Origin: an uncultured Pseudodesulfovibrio sp.
Lineage (GTDB): Bacteria > Desulfobacterota > Desulfovibrionia > Desulfovibrionales > Desulfovibrionaceae
Assembly (NCBI RefSeq): GCF_963675635.1
Contig: NZ_OY776488.1
Location: 661,740-725,739, forward strand
Length of the DNA: 64,000 nucleotides
Direction of reading: 5' to 3'
How positions within the stretch are numbered: position 1 is the first letter of the stretch; every line of letters begins with the position of its first letter. Shown here piece after piece: positions 8,742-17,989 of the stretch. Under the pieces are notes generated by a model. That model saw only the letters and a list, made by a program, of their open reading frames with translations. It was not told the origin of the DNA and did not search any database. The position numbers were made by a program, and so were the translations under genes.

Positions 8742-8800
8742 CTGAGTGGAGTGATTGCCACGGTTGAGCAGGTACTGTTTAAACCAGAAAACCCGATTAT

Positions 8801-8839
8801 ACGGCGTGCCATGATTATACATGGTGCGTCGTTTTTTTT
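8801..8839 (+). terminator. Rho-independent terminator after the CoADR-rhodanese gene
   Basis: A 13-bp stem with three G-U pairs (8801-8813 with 8820-8832) and an ATTATA loop is followed by a run of eight T. Confidence 0.85.
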
Positions 8840-8956
8840 GATTAAGACAGCGGTCTGGTGTGGATACCTATGCAAACGAAAAGAATTTCTTTGAGGTCTA
8901 CATGCGTGAATCGCGCTCACAAAATATTTTGTAAAAAAGAGAAGATGGAGACTCAG

Positions 8957-9000
8957 TGAAGGGAGAGAAAGAACTTAATAAATGTTTTTCTCTCCCTTCA
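8957..9000. terminator. Hairpin at the end of the dpp operon
   Basis: TGAAGGGAGAGAAA (8957-8970) pairs perfectly with TTTCTCTCCCTTCA (8987-9000). It lies 23 bases beyond the stop of the last dpp gene. No clear U-run follows in either direction, so it may protect or partly terminate the transcript. Confidence 0.55.
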
Positions 9001-9022
9001 ATCCGTCGCCGCAGACAGCCAC

Positions 9023-10030
9023 TTAGAGGCGACCTTCTTCGACGGCGTGGCAGGCAACGATAACCTCGTTTGCCAGAACTTCCTGTTTGGGGATTTCCCG
9101 CATACACCGTTCATTGGCGTGTGGGCAACGTCCGTTGAACACGCATCCTGTGGGCAGGTTGATCGGTGTAGGCACATCTCCGGACAATTTGACGTGTCCG
9201 CCTGCTGTCCCGCCAATTCTTGGAATGGCAGAAAGCAAGGCTTGTGTATAGGGATGTCTCGGGTTGGAGAATAGTTCCTTGGAGGGAGCCAGCTCACACA
9301 CACAGCCAAGATACATGACAGCAACGCGAGTGGAGATGTGTTCAACGACGCTTAGGTCATGACTGATGAACAGATATGTCAGACCGCGTTGGTCCTGAGC
9401 GTCCATAAGCAGGTTCAGGATCTGTGCCTGGATGGACACATCAAGGGCTGCGATAGGTTCATCGGCAGCAATGAATTCGGGGTCAACGACTAGAGCTCGT
9501 GCAATGGAGATACGTTGACGCTGTCCTCCGGAGAATTCGTGCGGGTAGTTTGTGGCCCAAACCGGGTCGACACCGACCTGCAGCATGACTTCGGCAACCT
9601 TGTCCTTGACCTCGGCGCGAGACATGCCCGGGTTGTGAAATCTGACGGGCTCTTCAAGAATCTGACAGACGGTCATACGCGGGTTCAGCGATGCGTAAGG
9701 GTCCTGAAAGACCATTTGCATCTTAGTACGGTAAGGTCGCATCTGGTGCGAACTGAGGTTGTCGATCCGGGCGCCCTTGTAATGGATTTCACCTTTGTTG
9801 GGGCGATAGAGTCCCATGACTGTACGGGCCAAGGTCGACTTGCCGCAGCCGGATTCACCGACAACACTCAGGGTTTCACCGGGCTGAACGGAAAGGGTGA
9901 CGTTGTTGACGGCTTTGACCCAAGTCTGCTTACGGTTAAACTTACCGTCAGAGAATTTTATCTGATCGATTATGGAGCCTGATATGTCGAAATGCTTGTC
10001 TATGTCGCGGACTTCAAGGATTGCACTCAT
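9023..10030 (-). CDS. dppF: Dipeptide/oligopeptide ABC transporter ATP-binding protein DppF
   Basis: A 335-residue ABC ATPase that powers peptide import with DppD. Walker A is GESGCGKST (58-66), the signature is FSGGQRQRIS, Walker B is FIAADEPIAALD and the switch histidine is in LFISHDLS. The C-terminal oligopeptide-transporter extension contains CVFNGRCPHANERC, a Cys cluster typical of this subfamily. I start at ATG 10030 because GGAGGAAAGTAACC immediately precedes it; an upstream in-frame start at 10060 would run into dppD. Its start follows the dppD stop by 2 bases. Confidence 0.93.
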   Translation of the reverse strand: MSAILEVRDIDKHFDISGSIIDQIKFSDGKFNRKQTWVKAVNNVTLSVQPGETLSVVGESGCGKSTLARTVMGLYRPNKGEIHYKGARIDNLSSHQMRPYRTKMQMVFQDPYASLNPRMTVCQILEEPVRFHNPGMSRAEVKDKVAEVMLQVGVDPVWATNYPHEFSGGQRQRISIARALVVDPEFIAADEPIAALDVSIQAQILNLLMDAQDQRGLTYLFISHDLSVVEHISTRVAVMYLGCVCELAPSKELFSNPRHPYTQALLSAIPRIGGTAGGHVKLSGDVPTPINLPTGCVFNGRCPHANERCMREIPKQEVLANEVIVACHAVEEGRL

Positions 10031-10032
10031 GG

Positions 10033-11004
10033 TTACTTTCCTCCTTCGCGAGCGAAACAAGCCACTTGTGTTCCGTTGTCAAGCGTGGTGAGCGTCGGGA
10101 TTTGTGTCTTACATTTTACCATTCGTTCGGTACAGCGTGGCTCGAAAGGACAGCCGGCAGGCATGTCACGGAGCGACGGCATCATGCCCGGAATCTGGTT
10201 GAGACGCTGTTCGCCACCAGCCATCTGTGGCAGAGCCTGAAGCAATCCCTGTGTGTAAGGGTGCTGTGGGTTGCTGATGATTTGTTCCGTTTTACCAAGT
10301 TCTGCTATTTTGCCTGCGTAGAGAACGGCGATGCGCTGAGTGACTTCCGAGACAACGGCCAGATCGTGAGTGATGAGGATCAGCCCCATATTTTCTGTCT
10401 TGCAGAGCTCTAGCAGCAAATCCATGATCTCGGCCTGAATTGTTACGTCGAGTGCCGTCGTCGGTTCATCGGCGATTATCAACTGCGGGCTGGTCAACAG
10501 TGAAATGGCAATGACAATACGTTGGCGCATGCCACCGGAAAACTCATGCGGATACTGTTTCAGCCGCTTTTCCGGGGAAGGAATGTAGACTTTTTGCAGT
10601 TTATCAAGACAGATTGCTTCCGCCTCTTTGTCAGTAACGTCCATGTGCGCCAGGATGGTTTCCTTCATCTGGGTGCCGATTGTGAGCACCGGATTAAGGG
10701 TCATCATGGGGTCCTGAAAGATCATCGAGATGTCATTTCCCCGGATTTTGCGCATTTGATCGTATTCAAATTTGGCGATGTCCTGCCCATTGAAGATGAT
10801 CTCACCAGCGGAGATTCTGCCGGGTTTGGAAATGAGGTTGATGATCGAAAAACCAAGCACGGATTTACCGGCGCCGGATTCGCCCACAATGCCGAGGCGT
10901 TCGCCTTTGTTGATGGTCAGGCTGACATCGCGTACGGCCCGGACTTTGCCGGAGCGTAATTCGAAGTCAACGCGAAGGTTCTTAATGTCTATGAGAGGTT
11001 CCAC
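10033..11004 (-). CDS. dppD: Dipeptide/oligopeptide ABC transporter ATP-binding protein DppD
   Basis: A 323-residue ABC ATPase with Walker A GESGAGKS (41-48), signature FSGGMRQRI, Walker B LIIADEPTTALD and H-loop LILITHDLAVV. The Cys-containing tail (GCPFEPRCTERMVKCKTQ) is that of the peptide-transporter ATPase family. It should pair with DppF under the DppB/DppC membrane pair. The upstream dppC stop is 3 bases away, so the genes are tightly coupled. Confidence 0.93.
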   Translation of the reverse strand: MEPLIDIKNLRVDFELRSGKVRAVRDVSLTINKGERLGIVGESGAGKSVLGFSIINLISKPGRISAGEIIFNGQDIAKFEYDQMRKIRGNDISMIFQDPMMTLNPVLTIGTQMKETILAHMDVTDKEAEAICLDKLQKVYIPSPEKRLKQYPHEFSGGMRQRIVIAISLLTSPQLIIADEPTTALDVTIQAEIMDLLLELCKTENMGLILITHDLAVVSEVTQRIAVLYAGKIAELGKTEQIISNPQHPYTQGLLQALPQMAGGEQRLNQIPGMMPSLRDMPAGCPFEPRCTERMVKCKTQIPTLTTLDNGTQVACFAREGGK

Positions 11005-11007
11005 GCC

Positions 11008-11925
11008 TTACCCCTTGTACAGTTTGGGGTTGAGGAAATCCCGGACCCAGTCGCCAAGCAGGTTGATGACGAGAATCAGGGTAACGAGCAGAATGCCGGG
11101 GAAAATGGTGATCCACCATGAGCCAGAGAAGATGTATTCGAATCCGGCGGTAATCAGTGATCCCAGGGACGGTTTGTTGACGGGCATACCCAGTCCGAGG
11201 AAGGAAAGGGCCGCTTCGGACATGATGGCGTTCGCCACCTGAACGGTGGAGATGACCAACACAGGGGAAAGCGTGTTGGGCAGGATGTGACGCCACATGA
11301 TGCGTACTTTTGACAGGCCGATGATGCGGGCTGCTTCTACATATTCCTTCCGTCTTTCAGCCAGAACCGAAGCGCGCACGGTACGAGCGTACTGGGGCCA
11401 CTCAGCCAGACCAATGATAACAATGATTAATGGTACGGCTACTTTGTCGTATCCAGCTACACCGAAAGCGGTCTGAACGATGGCGCCGATGAAGATGGCT
11501 ACCATGTACGTTGAGAATGAGAGCTGCACATCGGCTATTCGCATGAGGATGTTATCAAGTCGTTTGATATATCCGGAAAGCAGACCAACCACGATACCGA
11601 TAAAGGCTTGCAGGCAGACCGCGCCAACACCAATGATGATGGACACACGCATACCATAGAGCATGGTTGATAGAATATCACGGCCCTGAGCATCAGTGCC
11701 CAGCAGGAATTTTGTATCGCCACCAACTTCCCATGACGGGGGAACCTGGGCGTCCATGATGTCGATAGTGGTCGAATCATATGGATTGTGTGGCGCAATG
11801 ATGGGTGCGGCAAAAGCTGAGAAGAAAAGAACAGCCAGGATGATGAAGCTGGTCAGAGCGACAGGATCCCGAAGGAAGTTGTGGAGCATGTATGAGTCTT
11901 TGAATCGTTGCCATTTGGTTCGCAT
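11008..11925 (-). CDS. dppC: Dipeptide/oligopeptide ABC transporter permease DppC
   Basis: A 305-residue inner-membrane permease of the binding-protein-dependent family. A short cytoplasmic N-terminus with an OppC-type helix (LTSFIILAVLFFSAFAAPIIAPH) leads to a periplasmic loop with LGTDAQGRDILSTMLYGMR, the hallmark of DppC/OppC. The EAA-like coupling segment is EYVEAARIIGLSKVRIMWRHILPN. It lies between dppB (1 base away) and dppD in the standard dppBCDF order. Confidence 0.93.
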   Translation of the reverse strand: MRTKWQRFKDSYMLHNFLRDPVALTSFIILAVLFFSAFAAPIIAPHNPYDSTTIDIMDAQVPPSWEVGGDTKFLLGTDAQGRDILSTMLYGMRVSIIIGVGAVCLQAFIGIVVGLLSGYIKRLDNILMRIADVQLSFSTYMVAIFIGAIVQTAFGVAGYDKVAVPLIIVIIGLAEWPQYARTVRASVLAERRKEYVEAARIIGLSKVRIMWRHILPNTLSPVLVISTVQVANAIMSEAALSFLGLGMPVNKPSLGSLITAGFEYIFSGSWWITIFPGILLVTLILVINLLGDWVRDFLNPKLYKG

Positions 11926-11926
11926 G

Positions 11927-12904
11927 CTACTTCCTCCCTGCCACGCGCACCGTGGGATTGACGAGGCCGTAGATGATGTCGACCAATGTGTTGACCAGAA
12001 CGAATATGATGCCGACGAATACGAGATAGGCGACCATCAGTGAGGTGTCGGAGCGTTCAACCGATTCGATGAACATGGAGCCCATGCCCTGCCACTGAAA
12101 AACGGTTTCTGTCAGAATGGTGAAGGCCACCATTATGCCGAGTTGGACACCGCCGACGGTGATAACCGGGAGCAGGGTGTTCTTGAAGGCATGAACCAGC
12201 CAGACGCGGCGTGGCATGATTCCCTTGGCCCAGGCGTACTTGACGTATTCTGTTTCCAGTACTTCCATCATCTCGGATCGTATGAGGCGGATAAAAAGCG
12301 GGAGCATGATGGAGGAAAGGGCGATAGATGGCATAATCAGATGTTTCAGGCCATCCCAGGTCAGCAAGCCTGTATCCCACCATCCAAATACTTGAACCGT
12401 TTCTCCTCGACCAAATGAAGGTAGCCAGTGCAGTTCAACCGAAAAAATATAGATGAGGAGAATGGCGGTGAGAAAGACCGGCATTGATACCCCGACGATT
12501 GAAGTGCCCATGACGAATCGGCTGAACCAGCTTTTGGGCTTGATGGCAGCGTAAATGCCCAGTGGAACGGAAAGGAACACGATGAGCAGTGCTGCACAGA
12601 AAACCAGTTCCAGTGTAGCGGGGGCTTTTTTGATGATGACTTCTGCTGCGGGCTTTTTGAAGAAGTAGCTCTGACCGAGATCGCCGTGCATGGCGTTGCC
12701 CAGAAAGCGGACATACTGGACCATGAAGGGATCGTTCAGGCCGAGTTTCTCGCGCATTTCAGCTCGCTCGGCAGGGGTGACCCGTTCGCCCACGAGATCG
12801 CGGACAGGGTCGCCGAAATTGTGTTTGATGGCGAATCCGATAAAGCTGATGATCAACATGACCATCACTGCTTGAAGGATTCGTTTAACAGTGAATGCAA
12901 ACAT
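11927..12904 (-). CDS. dppB: Dipeptide/oligopeptide ABC transporter permease DppB
   Basis: A 325-residue permease with an N-terminal MFAFTVKRILQAVMVMLIISFIG membrane segment, the DPVRDLVGERVTPAERAEMREKLGLNDP periplasmic region characteristic of DppB/OppB, and the EAA-type loop EYVKYAWAKGIMPRRVWLVHAFKN. It forms the transmembrane channel with DppC. I chose ATG 12904; a GTG 30 bases upstream is in frame but adds residues without family similarity. A hairpin between dppA and this gene probably lowers its expression relative to the binding protein. Confidence 0.9.
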   Translation of the reverse strand: MFAFTVKRILQAVMVMLIISFIGFAIKHNFGDPVRDLVGERVTPAERAEMREKLGLNDPFMVQYVRFLGNAMHGDLGQSYFFKKPAAEVIIKKAPATLELVFCAALLIVFLSVPLGIYAAIKPKSWFSRFVMGTSIVGVSMPVFLTAILLIYIFSVELHWLPSFGRGETVQVFGWWDTGLLTWDGLKHLIMPSIALSSIMLPLFIRLIRSEMMEVLETEYVKYAWAKGIMPRRVWLVHAFKNTLLPVITVGGVQLGIMVAFTILTETVFQWQGMGSMFIESVERSDTSLMVAYLVFVGIIFVLVNTLVDIIYGLVNPTVRVAGRK

Positions 12905-13002
12905 GTCTACTCGATTGCCGTCAGTTTCCTGCACATGGGATTATGTGGCAGGTTAATGTCATTGGTTTTTTTTAGGGCGTTCCAATGATCGCCAACTGTG
13001 TG

Positions 13003-13037
13003 AAGGGGAACCCTGACTCAAGGCCGGGGTTCCCCTT
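13003..13037 (-). terminator. Intercistronic hairpin between dppA and dppB
   Basis: AAGGGGAACCC (13003-13013) pairs exactly with GGGTTCCCCTT (13027-13037). No strong U-run follows on the minus strand. Such hairpins after a binding-protein gene usually act as partial terminators or 3' stabilisers. Confidence 0.6.
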
Positions 13038-13075
13038 TAATTTTCTTTCCGATCTATTGCAAGTGCTGATTTACA

Positions 13076-14701
13076 TTACTTGACAATCAGGTCGCCAAAG
13101 TACGGGAAGTTCATGACGTTGACAATCTTCGGAGTGTCCATGGTGGACTTGGAAGCCCAGGACAGATTCTGCCAGTGCAGGGGGATGAAGCCAGCTTCGT
13201 CATACTGAATCTTTTCAGCTTCCTGGCACATTGCAGCGCGCTTGGCCATGTCAGTTTCAGTCTGGGCGGCGAGGGTCAGTTCGTCGACTCTGGCGTTGCA
13301 GTAGTTACCGGAGTTGTACTGGCCGTAGCCGGTTTCAGAGTTACGGCACATGGACAGGAACTCGTAGAAGTTGCCGGAGTCTTCGGTGTCAGAGTGCCAG
13401 CCGATCATCTGGATGTCGGCTACCTGAGCATCGAACTGATCCCAGTACTGGGCCTTGGGCATGGTCTTCAAGGAAACCATGATGCCGATCTTGGACATCA
13501 TGGAAACGAATGCCTCAGAGATCTTTTCGTCGTTTACGTAACGGTTGTTCGGAGCGATCATGGTTGCTTCGAAACCATTGGGGAAGCCAGATTCGGCCAT
13601 CAGAGCCTTGGCTTTTTCCAGGTCAAAGCGGGGAGCCAACTCTTCAAGGTGACCAACGTAGCCCCTCGGGGACATCTGGCCGGCGGCGGTGGCAAAGCCC
13701 TTCATGATTTTATCGACAACACCGTTGTTGTCATATGCGTAAGCCATGGCCTGGCGGACTTTGGGGTCAGCCAAGGCGGGGTTGCGCTTGCCGTTCAACT
13801 GGAAAGTGATGAGGCGGGAGCCGGACATGGTCACAAGCTGCAGGCCGTCAGTGGAATTGATGCGTTCGAGATCCTGCGGAGGCACAGGCATGATGAAGTC
13901 GACATCACCGGACAGCAGTGCTGCAACACGGGTAGCGTCGTTCTTGATCGGGGTGAGGACAATTGTCTCGACGTTGCCGGTGTTGTCCCAGTAATCGGCG
14001 AAACGGGTGAAGACCATCTTCACGCCCTGTTCGCGCTCAGTAACAACATACGGACCGGTGCCGGATTCGTTGACATTGGCAAAGGAGTAGTCCGTCTTGA
14101 GGATCAGATCCTTGGGCTTACCTTTGTCATCCGTGCCTGTGTAGAACTTTTGATCCATGGGGAAGATGTAGGTAGCCATGTTGAGCACCAGGCCGTAAGG
14201 CTGCTTGGTGATCAAGTCCACGGTGTGTGCATCCACAACCTTGGCGCCTTCGAAAGGCTCGAACAGACCCTTGAAATCTTCGGATCTTTTCAGGCGTTCC
14301 AGAGAGAAGACAACATCTTCAGCGGTGAAGTCGTTGCCGGAGTGGAATTTGACACCTTCACGCAGGTAGAAGCGCATGGTCAAATCGTCGATACGTTCCC
14401 ACTTGGTGGCCAGGCGGGGGATGAAATTCATGTCCTGATCGTAACGGACGAGAGAGTCGAAGACCATGTGAGAGAATTGAAGCATACCACCGGACAGCTG
14501 GACCTGGGGGTCCAGGGAAACCGGATCGGCATCCATGGCAAGTTTCAGAGTGACTTTAGCGGGGGCTGCAGATTCGGCTTTCTCGGCTGCATCTTCTTTC
14601 TTCTCTTCACCTGCGCAACCGACCAGTAACATGGCGGATACGATGATGGTGAGAAGAAGCAGCGAGAATTTGCCGGCGGATTTGAACGTCGACAGTTTCA
14701 T
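13076..14701 (-). CDS. dppA: Dipeptide/oligopeptide-binding lipoprotein DppA (solute-binding family 5)
   Basis: A 541-residue family 5 binding protein and first gene of the dpp operon. The N-terminus is a lipoprotein signal with lipobox LVGC (LLLLTIIVSAMLLVGCAGEE), followed by a Glu/Lys/Ala linker, so it should be membrane-tethered. Family segments include DPVSLDPQVQLSGGMLQFSHM, VFSLERLK, and the ligand-pocket region LITFQLNGKRNPALADPKVRQAMAYA. GGAGG lies 8 bases before the ATG. The four genes downstream complete the importer. The peptide preference cannot be read from sequence. Confidence 0.92.
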   Translation of the reverse strand: MKLSTFKSAGKFSLLLLTIIVSAMLLVGCAGEEKKEDAAEKAESAAPAKVTLKLAMDADPVSLDPQVQLSGGMLQFSHMVFDSLVRYDQDMNFIPRLATKWERIDDLTMRFYLREGVKFHSGNDFTAEDVVFSLERLKRSEDFKGLFEPFEGAKVVDAHTVDLITKQPYGLVLNMATYIFPMDQKFYTGTDDKGKPKDLILKTDYSFANVNESGTGPYVVTEREQGVKMVFTRFADYWDNTGNVETIVLTPIKNDATRVAALLSGDVDFIMPVPPQDLERINSTDGLQLVTMSGSRLITFQLNGKRNPALADPKVRQAMAYAYDNNGVVDKIMKGFATAAGQMSPRGYVGHLEELAPRFDLEKAKALMAESGFPNGFEATMIAPNNRYVNDEKISEAFVSMMSKIGIMVSLKTMPKAQYWDQFDAQVADIQMIGWHSDTEDSGNFYEFLSMCRNSETGYGQYNSGNYCNARVDELTLAAQTETDMAKRAAMCQEAEKIQYDEAGFIPLHWQNLSWASKSTMDTPKIVNVMNFPYFGDLIVK

Positions 14702-14933
14702 GTGTTATTCCTCCATAAATTTAAGCTGTTACGCCATTATACGGCGCTACCATACCTCTCCTGTGTCCAGAGGACACTATCCGCCTTTCCCGGGCCAGTG
14801 TAACGGAAGGGGTTGCTTCCATTGCAGAACTCGGCATAAATGGGTTAGGCAGAAATCTGTTCACTCATACACTTTTAACCAGACTTTCACAATAGCGTTT
14901 TTCCCATGAAGACGATGTTGAGGTAAAATATAA

Positions 14934-15350
14934 ATGCTAAGAAAAATCAATGGGTTTTCTGTTGCTGTGGTGTGTGTTTTTATGCTGGCAGGGTGCTTCG
15001 GCTCTTCTTCTCTTGAAACGGGATTGAGTCCCGCGGAACATATAGAAATTGATGATGATTATTCAACAGAAGTGACGTTGGAGCGGGGGGATGTGCTGGC
15101 AGTGGATATGCTTAATCCTTTGGCTAAGGGATATAGGATATCAGGAGCTTCCTTTGACCCGTCAATGCTCCGTATGGAACGGTTTTTCGAGTATACGGAA
15201 GACGGTGAGAGTCGGGCACGGTATCTGTTTACGGCGCTTATGGACGGTTCCAGTGATATCCTGATAAAAATGAAACCATTACAGGGCGGCACTGAAGAAG
15301 TGTACCGGCAGGTAACTGTCGGTACAGGTGAGAATGACGGGCTTTTCTAG
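14934..15350 (+). CDS. Small lipoprotein with a possible chagasin-like (I42 inhibitor) fold
   Basis: 138 residues with a lipoprotein signal ending in the lipobox LAGC (hydrophobic GFSVAVVCVFMLAGC). The mature part contains NPLAKGYRI followed by SRARYLFTALMDGSSDILIKM. This resembles the NPxTGY loop and the G-x-R-x-F/Y...G-x-x-x-I strands of chagasin/I42 cysteine-protease inhibitors, but the TG of the first loop is replaced and similarity is weak. GAGG lies 11 bases before the ATG. It converges on the radical SAM gene with no clear terminator between. The function is open; the fold suggestion is inference. Confidence 0.55.
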   Translation: MLRKINGFSVAVVCVFMLAGCFGSSSLETGLSPAEHIEIDDDYSTEVTLERGDVLAVDMLNPLAKGYRISGASFDPSMLRMERFFEYTEDGESRARYLFTALMDGSSDILIKMKPLQGGTEEVYRQVTVGTGENDGLF

Positions 15351-15372
15351 TCCGTCGTTGATGTGAGGATTT

Positions 15373-17904
15373 TTACTTCTCGTCGAATCGCTGGGCGGTT
15401 TTTGTCAAAGTGAAATCAAGCTGACTTGCGTCTTCCATGATAGCCATGCTCAGGGCCAGTGGGCTCATGTAGAGCTCTCGCCAGTCCATGACCAGGGTCA
15501 GGCCGGAGTCACTGTCGGTCATCTCTTTGATGATGGGACGAATGTTTACTGGCTTCATGCCGCCTTTTTTGGTTCGTTTTTCAACGATGAATTCATCGGC
15601 GTTGATGAAGTCGTGCCATTGCGCCAGACGTTTTTCCACATCCTTTGCAAATCGAATTTCAAAGGCTTCTTCAACGGATTGCGGTTGCTTTTTGCCCATG
15701 GACAAACGGTCCGCCTTGATGGGAGCAAGCCCTTCGGGCATATTTGGTATTAGTCGCTTGATGACTTCTGTCGGTTCAAAATCCTGTCGTAGAAAGACAT
15801 TGATCCATTCGGCATTACTGGAAACACCTACTGGCAGAGCCTTGCCGAAAGAAAGCTTCGGCATAGGGTGGAACCCGGCTGAAAATGCCATGGGTAATCC
15901 AGCACGACGGAAGGCGCGTTCAAATACCGCCTGCAATTCCAGTTGGCTAAGATATGCGGCTGGTCCATTTTTTTCATACCAGAGTCGAAAGTGGGCTTCC
16001 TTTATGGTCAGGTCCGGCTTTTCCACGGTGTACGGAGGCTGTTCTCCTTCCTGATCGCGTTGCGGAAAAACGAGCCTCGGGCGAATGTCCTTGTTCTCGG
16101 CCTGTGTTGTCAGGGTGGACTTGCGTCCATCAAATTCACAGACACCACAATTGCGACATGCACCATATCGACAATCATCGGTGATTTTTTCGGCCAGTGC
16201 GCGTTCCCGTTCCTTGAGCAGAAAATTCTTGGTCAGCCCGCTGGATATATGGTCCCATGGCAGCGGGCCTTCCGGATCACGGGGGCCTGTGTATTCATCC
16301 CAGTCCAGCCCGGCTTCCTCCATGGCTTCCTTGTATGGCTGTAAACGAAGATGGTCTTTCCAACTGGAGAAAAGCGCTCCTTTTGCATAGGCACGTTCCA
16401 CTACTTCGGCCAATCGACGGTCGCCACGGGAAAACACGCCTTCAAGGGATGTCATTTCCGGTTCGTGGTATTTGATGCTGATGCGTTTGTGCTGCCTGAA
16501 CTTGTCCCGCAGGTAGTGAACTCGTCGGAATATTTCCTCGTAAGAAATTTGTGGTTCCCATTGGAACGGGGTCTGCGGCTTGGGCACGAAGGGGGAGACA
16601 GCCGCCGAGACCTGTAACCGTTTGATGTGCCGTCCGGCTGCATCGCGTACTTTGAGGCACAGATCCAGAATGGCGTCCAGATCTTCATCGGTTTCTGTGG
16701 GCAGACCGATCATGAAATACAGTTTGACGCCCTGCCAGCCGTTGTCGAAGAGCATGCGGACGTGTTCAAGGAGTCCTTCTTCATCGACTCCCTTATTGAT
16801 GACATCGCGCATGCGCTGACTGCCGGCCTCCGGGGCCAGCGTCGCGCCGGTCCGACGGATGGAGGAAATGCGTTCCATGATCGGGGCGGACAGAGATCCT
16901 ACACGGAGAGACGGTAGGGAAATGGAAATTTGTTCTGACGCACATTTGTCGAAACTGCGGGTAAACAATGTGTCCAGACCGGAAAAATCGCCGGTAGATA
17001 AAGACAGCATGGATGTTTCTTCGTAGCCGGTTTCTGCAAGTCCATCAGTCAGGATGCGGTCCAGCTCATCCAGTGAGCGTTCGCGCACAGGACGGTAGAT
17101 CATGCCTGCCTGACAGAAGCGGCAGCCGCGAGTGCAGCCTCGGGCAATTTCCATGGTCAGTCGGTCATGGATGGCGTCAAAGGGTATGGTCTGGCCCGTG
17201 GGAAATGGTGTGTTGTTGAGATCTTCAACAACAGCCTTTTCAACGGTTTCATATCCATCCAGCAACGGCTTGATTGGTAGCCCCGGTCCCTGGTCTTCAA
17301 AGAAGGACGGAATGTATATGCCGGGGATTTTCGTCAGATTTTTCAGGAGATCGGCGCGTGAAATATCATCTGCTTTAGCCTGCTCGATGCAGGATAGAAC
17401 CGCAGGCATGGTTTCTTCTCCATCGCCGATTACCATGGCGTCGAAGAATGGTGCTACTGGTTCCGCGTTGAAGGTGGCACCACCACCGGCAATGATGAGC
17501 GGGTGCGAGCCGTCTCTGTCTGCCGTGCGGAAGGGGATGCCTGCCAGATCAAGCATATAGAGAATGTTAGTATAGCATAACTCGTGCGTCAGGCTGAATC
17601 CGATGGCATCCATATCCTTGAGAGGGGTGTCCGATTCAAGGGTCGCGAGCAGGATATTGTGTTCGCGCAGTATTGCAGAGGTTTCGACGCACGGTGTGTA
17701 CACACGTTCCGCCCAGAATTGTGGATAGGCGTTGATGGCTTGCGAAAGAATCTTCTGTCCAAGGTAGGACATGCCGACCTCGTACATGTCAGGAAAGGCG
17801 AGGGCGCATCGAACAGTGACAGTGTTCGGATCTTTTGACGTGGTTCCCCACTCGCTTCCAAGATAACGGGACGGACGGGGGAGGATGGGCAGTAATTCTT
17901 TCAT
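15373..17904 (-). CDS. B12-binding-type radical SAM protein fused to DUF2344 (TIGR03960/TIGR03936 type)
   Basis: 843 residues. Residues 1-240 form a cobalamin-domain-like N-terminus. The radical SAM cluster motif is ARGCTRGCRFCQAG with Cys257, Cys261 and Cys264. A Cys-rich linker (CRYGACRNCGVC, near 600) leads to a C-terminal DUF2344 domain starting at about 640 (FRLWYEKNGPAAYLSQLEL ... AGFHPMPKLSFG). This two-part architecture is found as a single gene in many anaerobes, often near ribosome or tRNA genes, and its reaction is not established. It stands alone here, with its stop facing the lipoprotein gene. Confidence 0.88.
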   Translation of the reverse strand: MKELLPILPRPSRYLGSEWGTTSKDPNTVTVRCALAFPDMYEVGMSYLGQKILSQAINAYPQFWAERVYTPCVETSAILREHNILLATLESDTPLKDMDAIGFSLTHELCYTNILYMLDLAGIPFRTADRDGSHPLIIAGGGATFNAEPVAPFFDAMVIGDGEETMPAVLSCIEQAKADDISRADLLKNLTKIPGIYIPSFFEDQGPGLPIKPLLDGYETVEKAVVEDLNNTPFPTGQTIPFDAIHDRLTMEIARGCTRGCRFCQAGMIYRPVRERSLDELDRILTDGLAETGYEETSMLSLSTGDFSGLDTLFTRSFDKCASEQISISLPSLRVGSLSAPIMERISSIRRTGATLAPEAGSQRMRDVINKGVDEEGLLEHVRMLFDNGWQGVKLYFMIGLPTETDEDLDAILDLCLKVRDAAGRHIKRLQVSAAVSPFVPKPQTPFQWEPQISYEEIFRRVHYLRDKFRQHKRISIKYHEPEMTSLEGVFSRGDRRLAEVVERAYAKGALFSSWKDHLRLQPYKEAMEEAGLDWDEYTGPRDPEGPLPWDHISSGLTKNFLLKERERALAEKITDDCRYGACRNCGVCEFDGRKSTLTTQAENKDIRPRLVFPQRDQEGEQPPYTVEKPDLTIKEAHFRLWYEKNGPAAYLSQLELQAVFERAFRRAGLPMAFSAGFHPMPKLSFGKALPVGVSSNAEWINVFLRQDFEPTEVIKRLIPNMPEGLAPIKADRLSMGKKQPQSVEEAFEIRFAKDVEKRLAQWHDFINADEFIVEKRTKKGGMKPVNIRPIIKEMTDSDSGLTLVMDWRELYMSPLALSMAIMEDASQLDFTLTKTAQRFDEK

Positions 17905-17929
17905 GCTTATCGTTGGTTAAAGGACGGAA

Positions 17930-17963
17930 AAACGGGGTTGGCTCTGGTGAGCCAGCCCCGTTT
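17930..17963 (-). terminator. Rho-independent terminator after the Lsm-like gene
   Basis: A 15-bp stem (17930-17944 with 17949-17963, one wobble) and a TGGT loop. On the minus strand it is followed by TTTTT. It separates the small gene at 17990-18322 from the radical SAM gene. Confidence 0.8.
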
Positions 17964-17989
17964 GAAATACCATTTTTTGTCGGTATCGG

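Noticed and set aside
13175-14629. A 484-codon open frame on the plus strand opposite dppA
   Set aside because: It mirrors the codon pattern of dppA, has no ribosome site or recognisable protein features, and dppA is certain.
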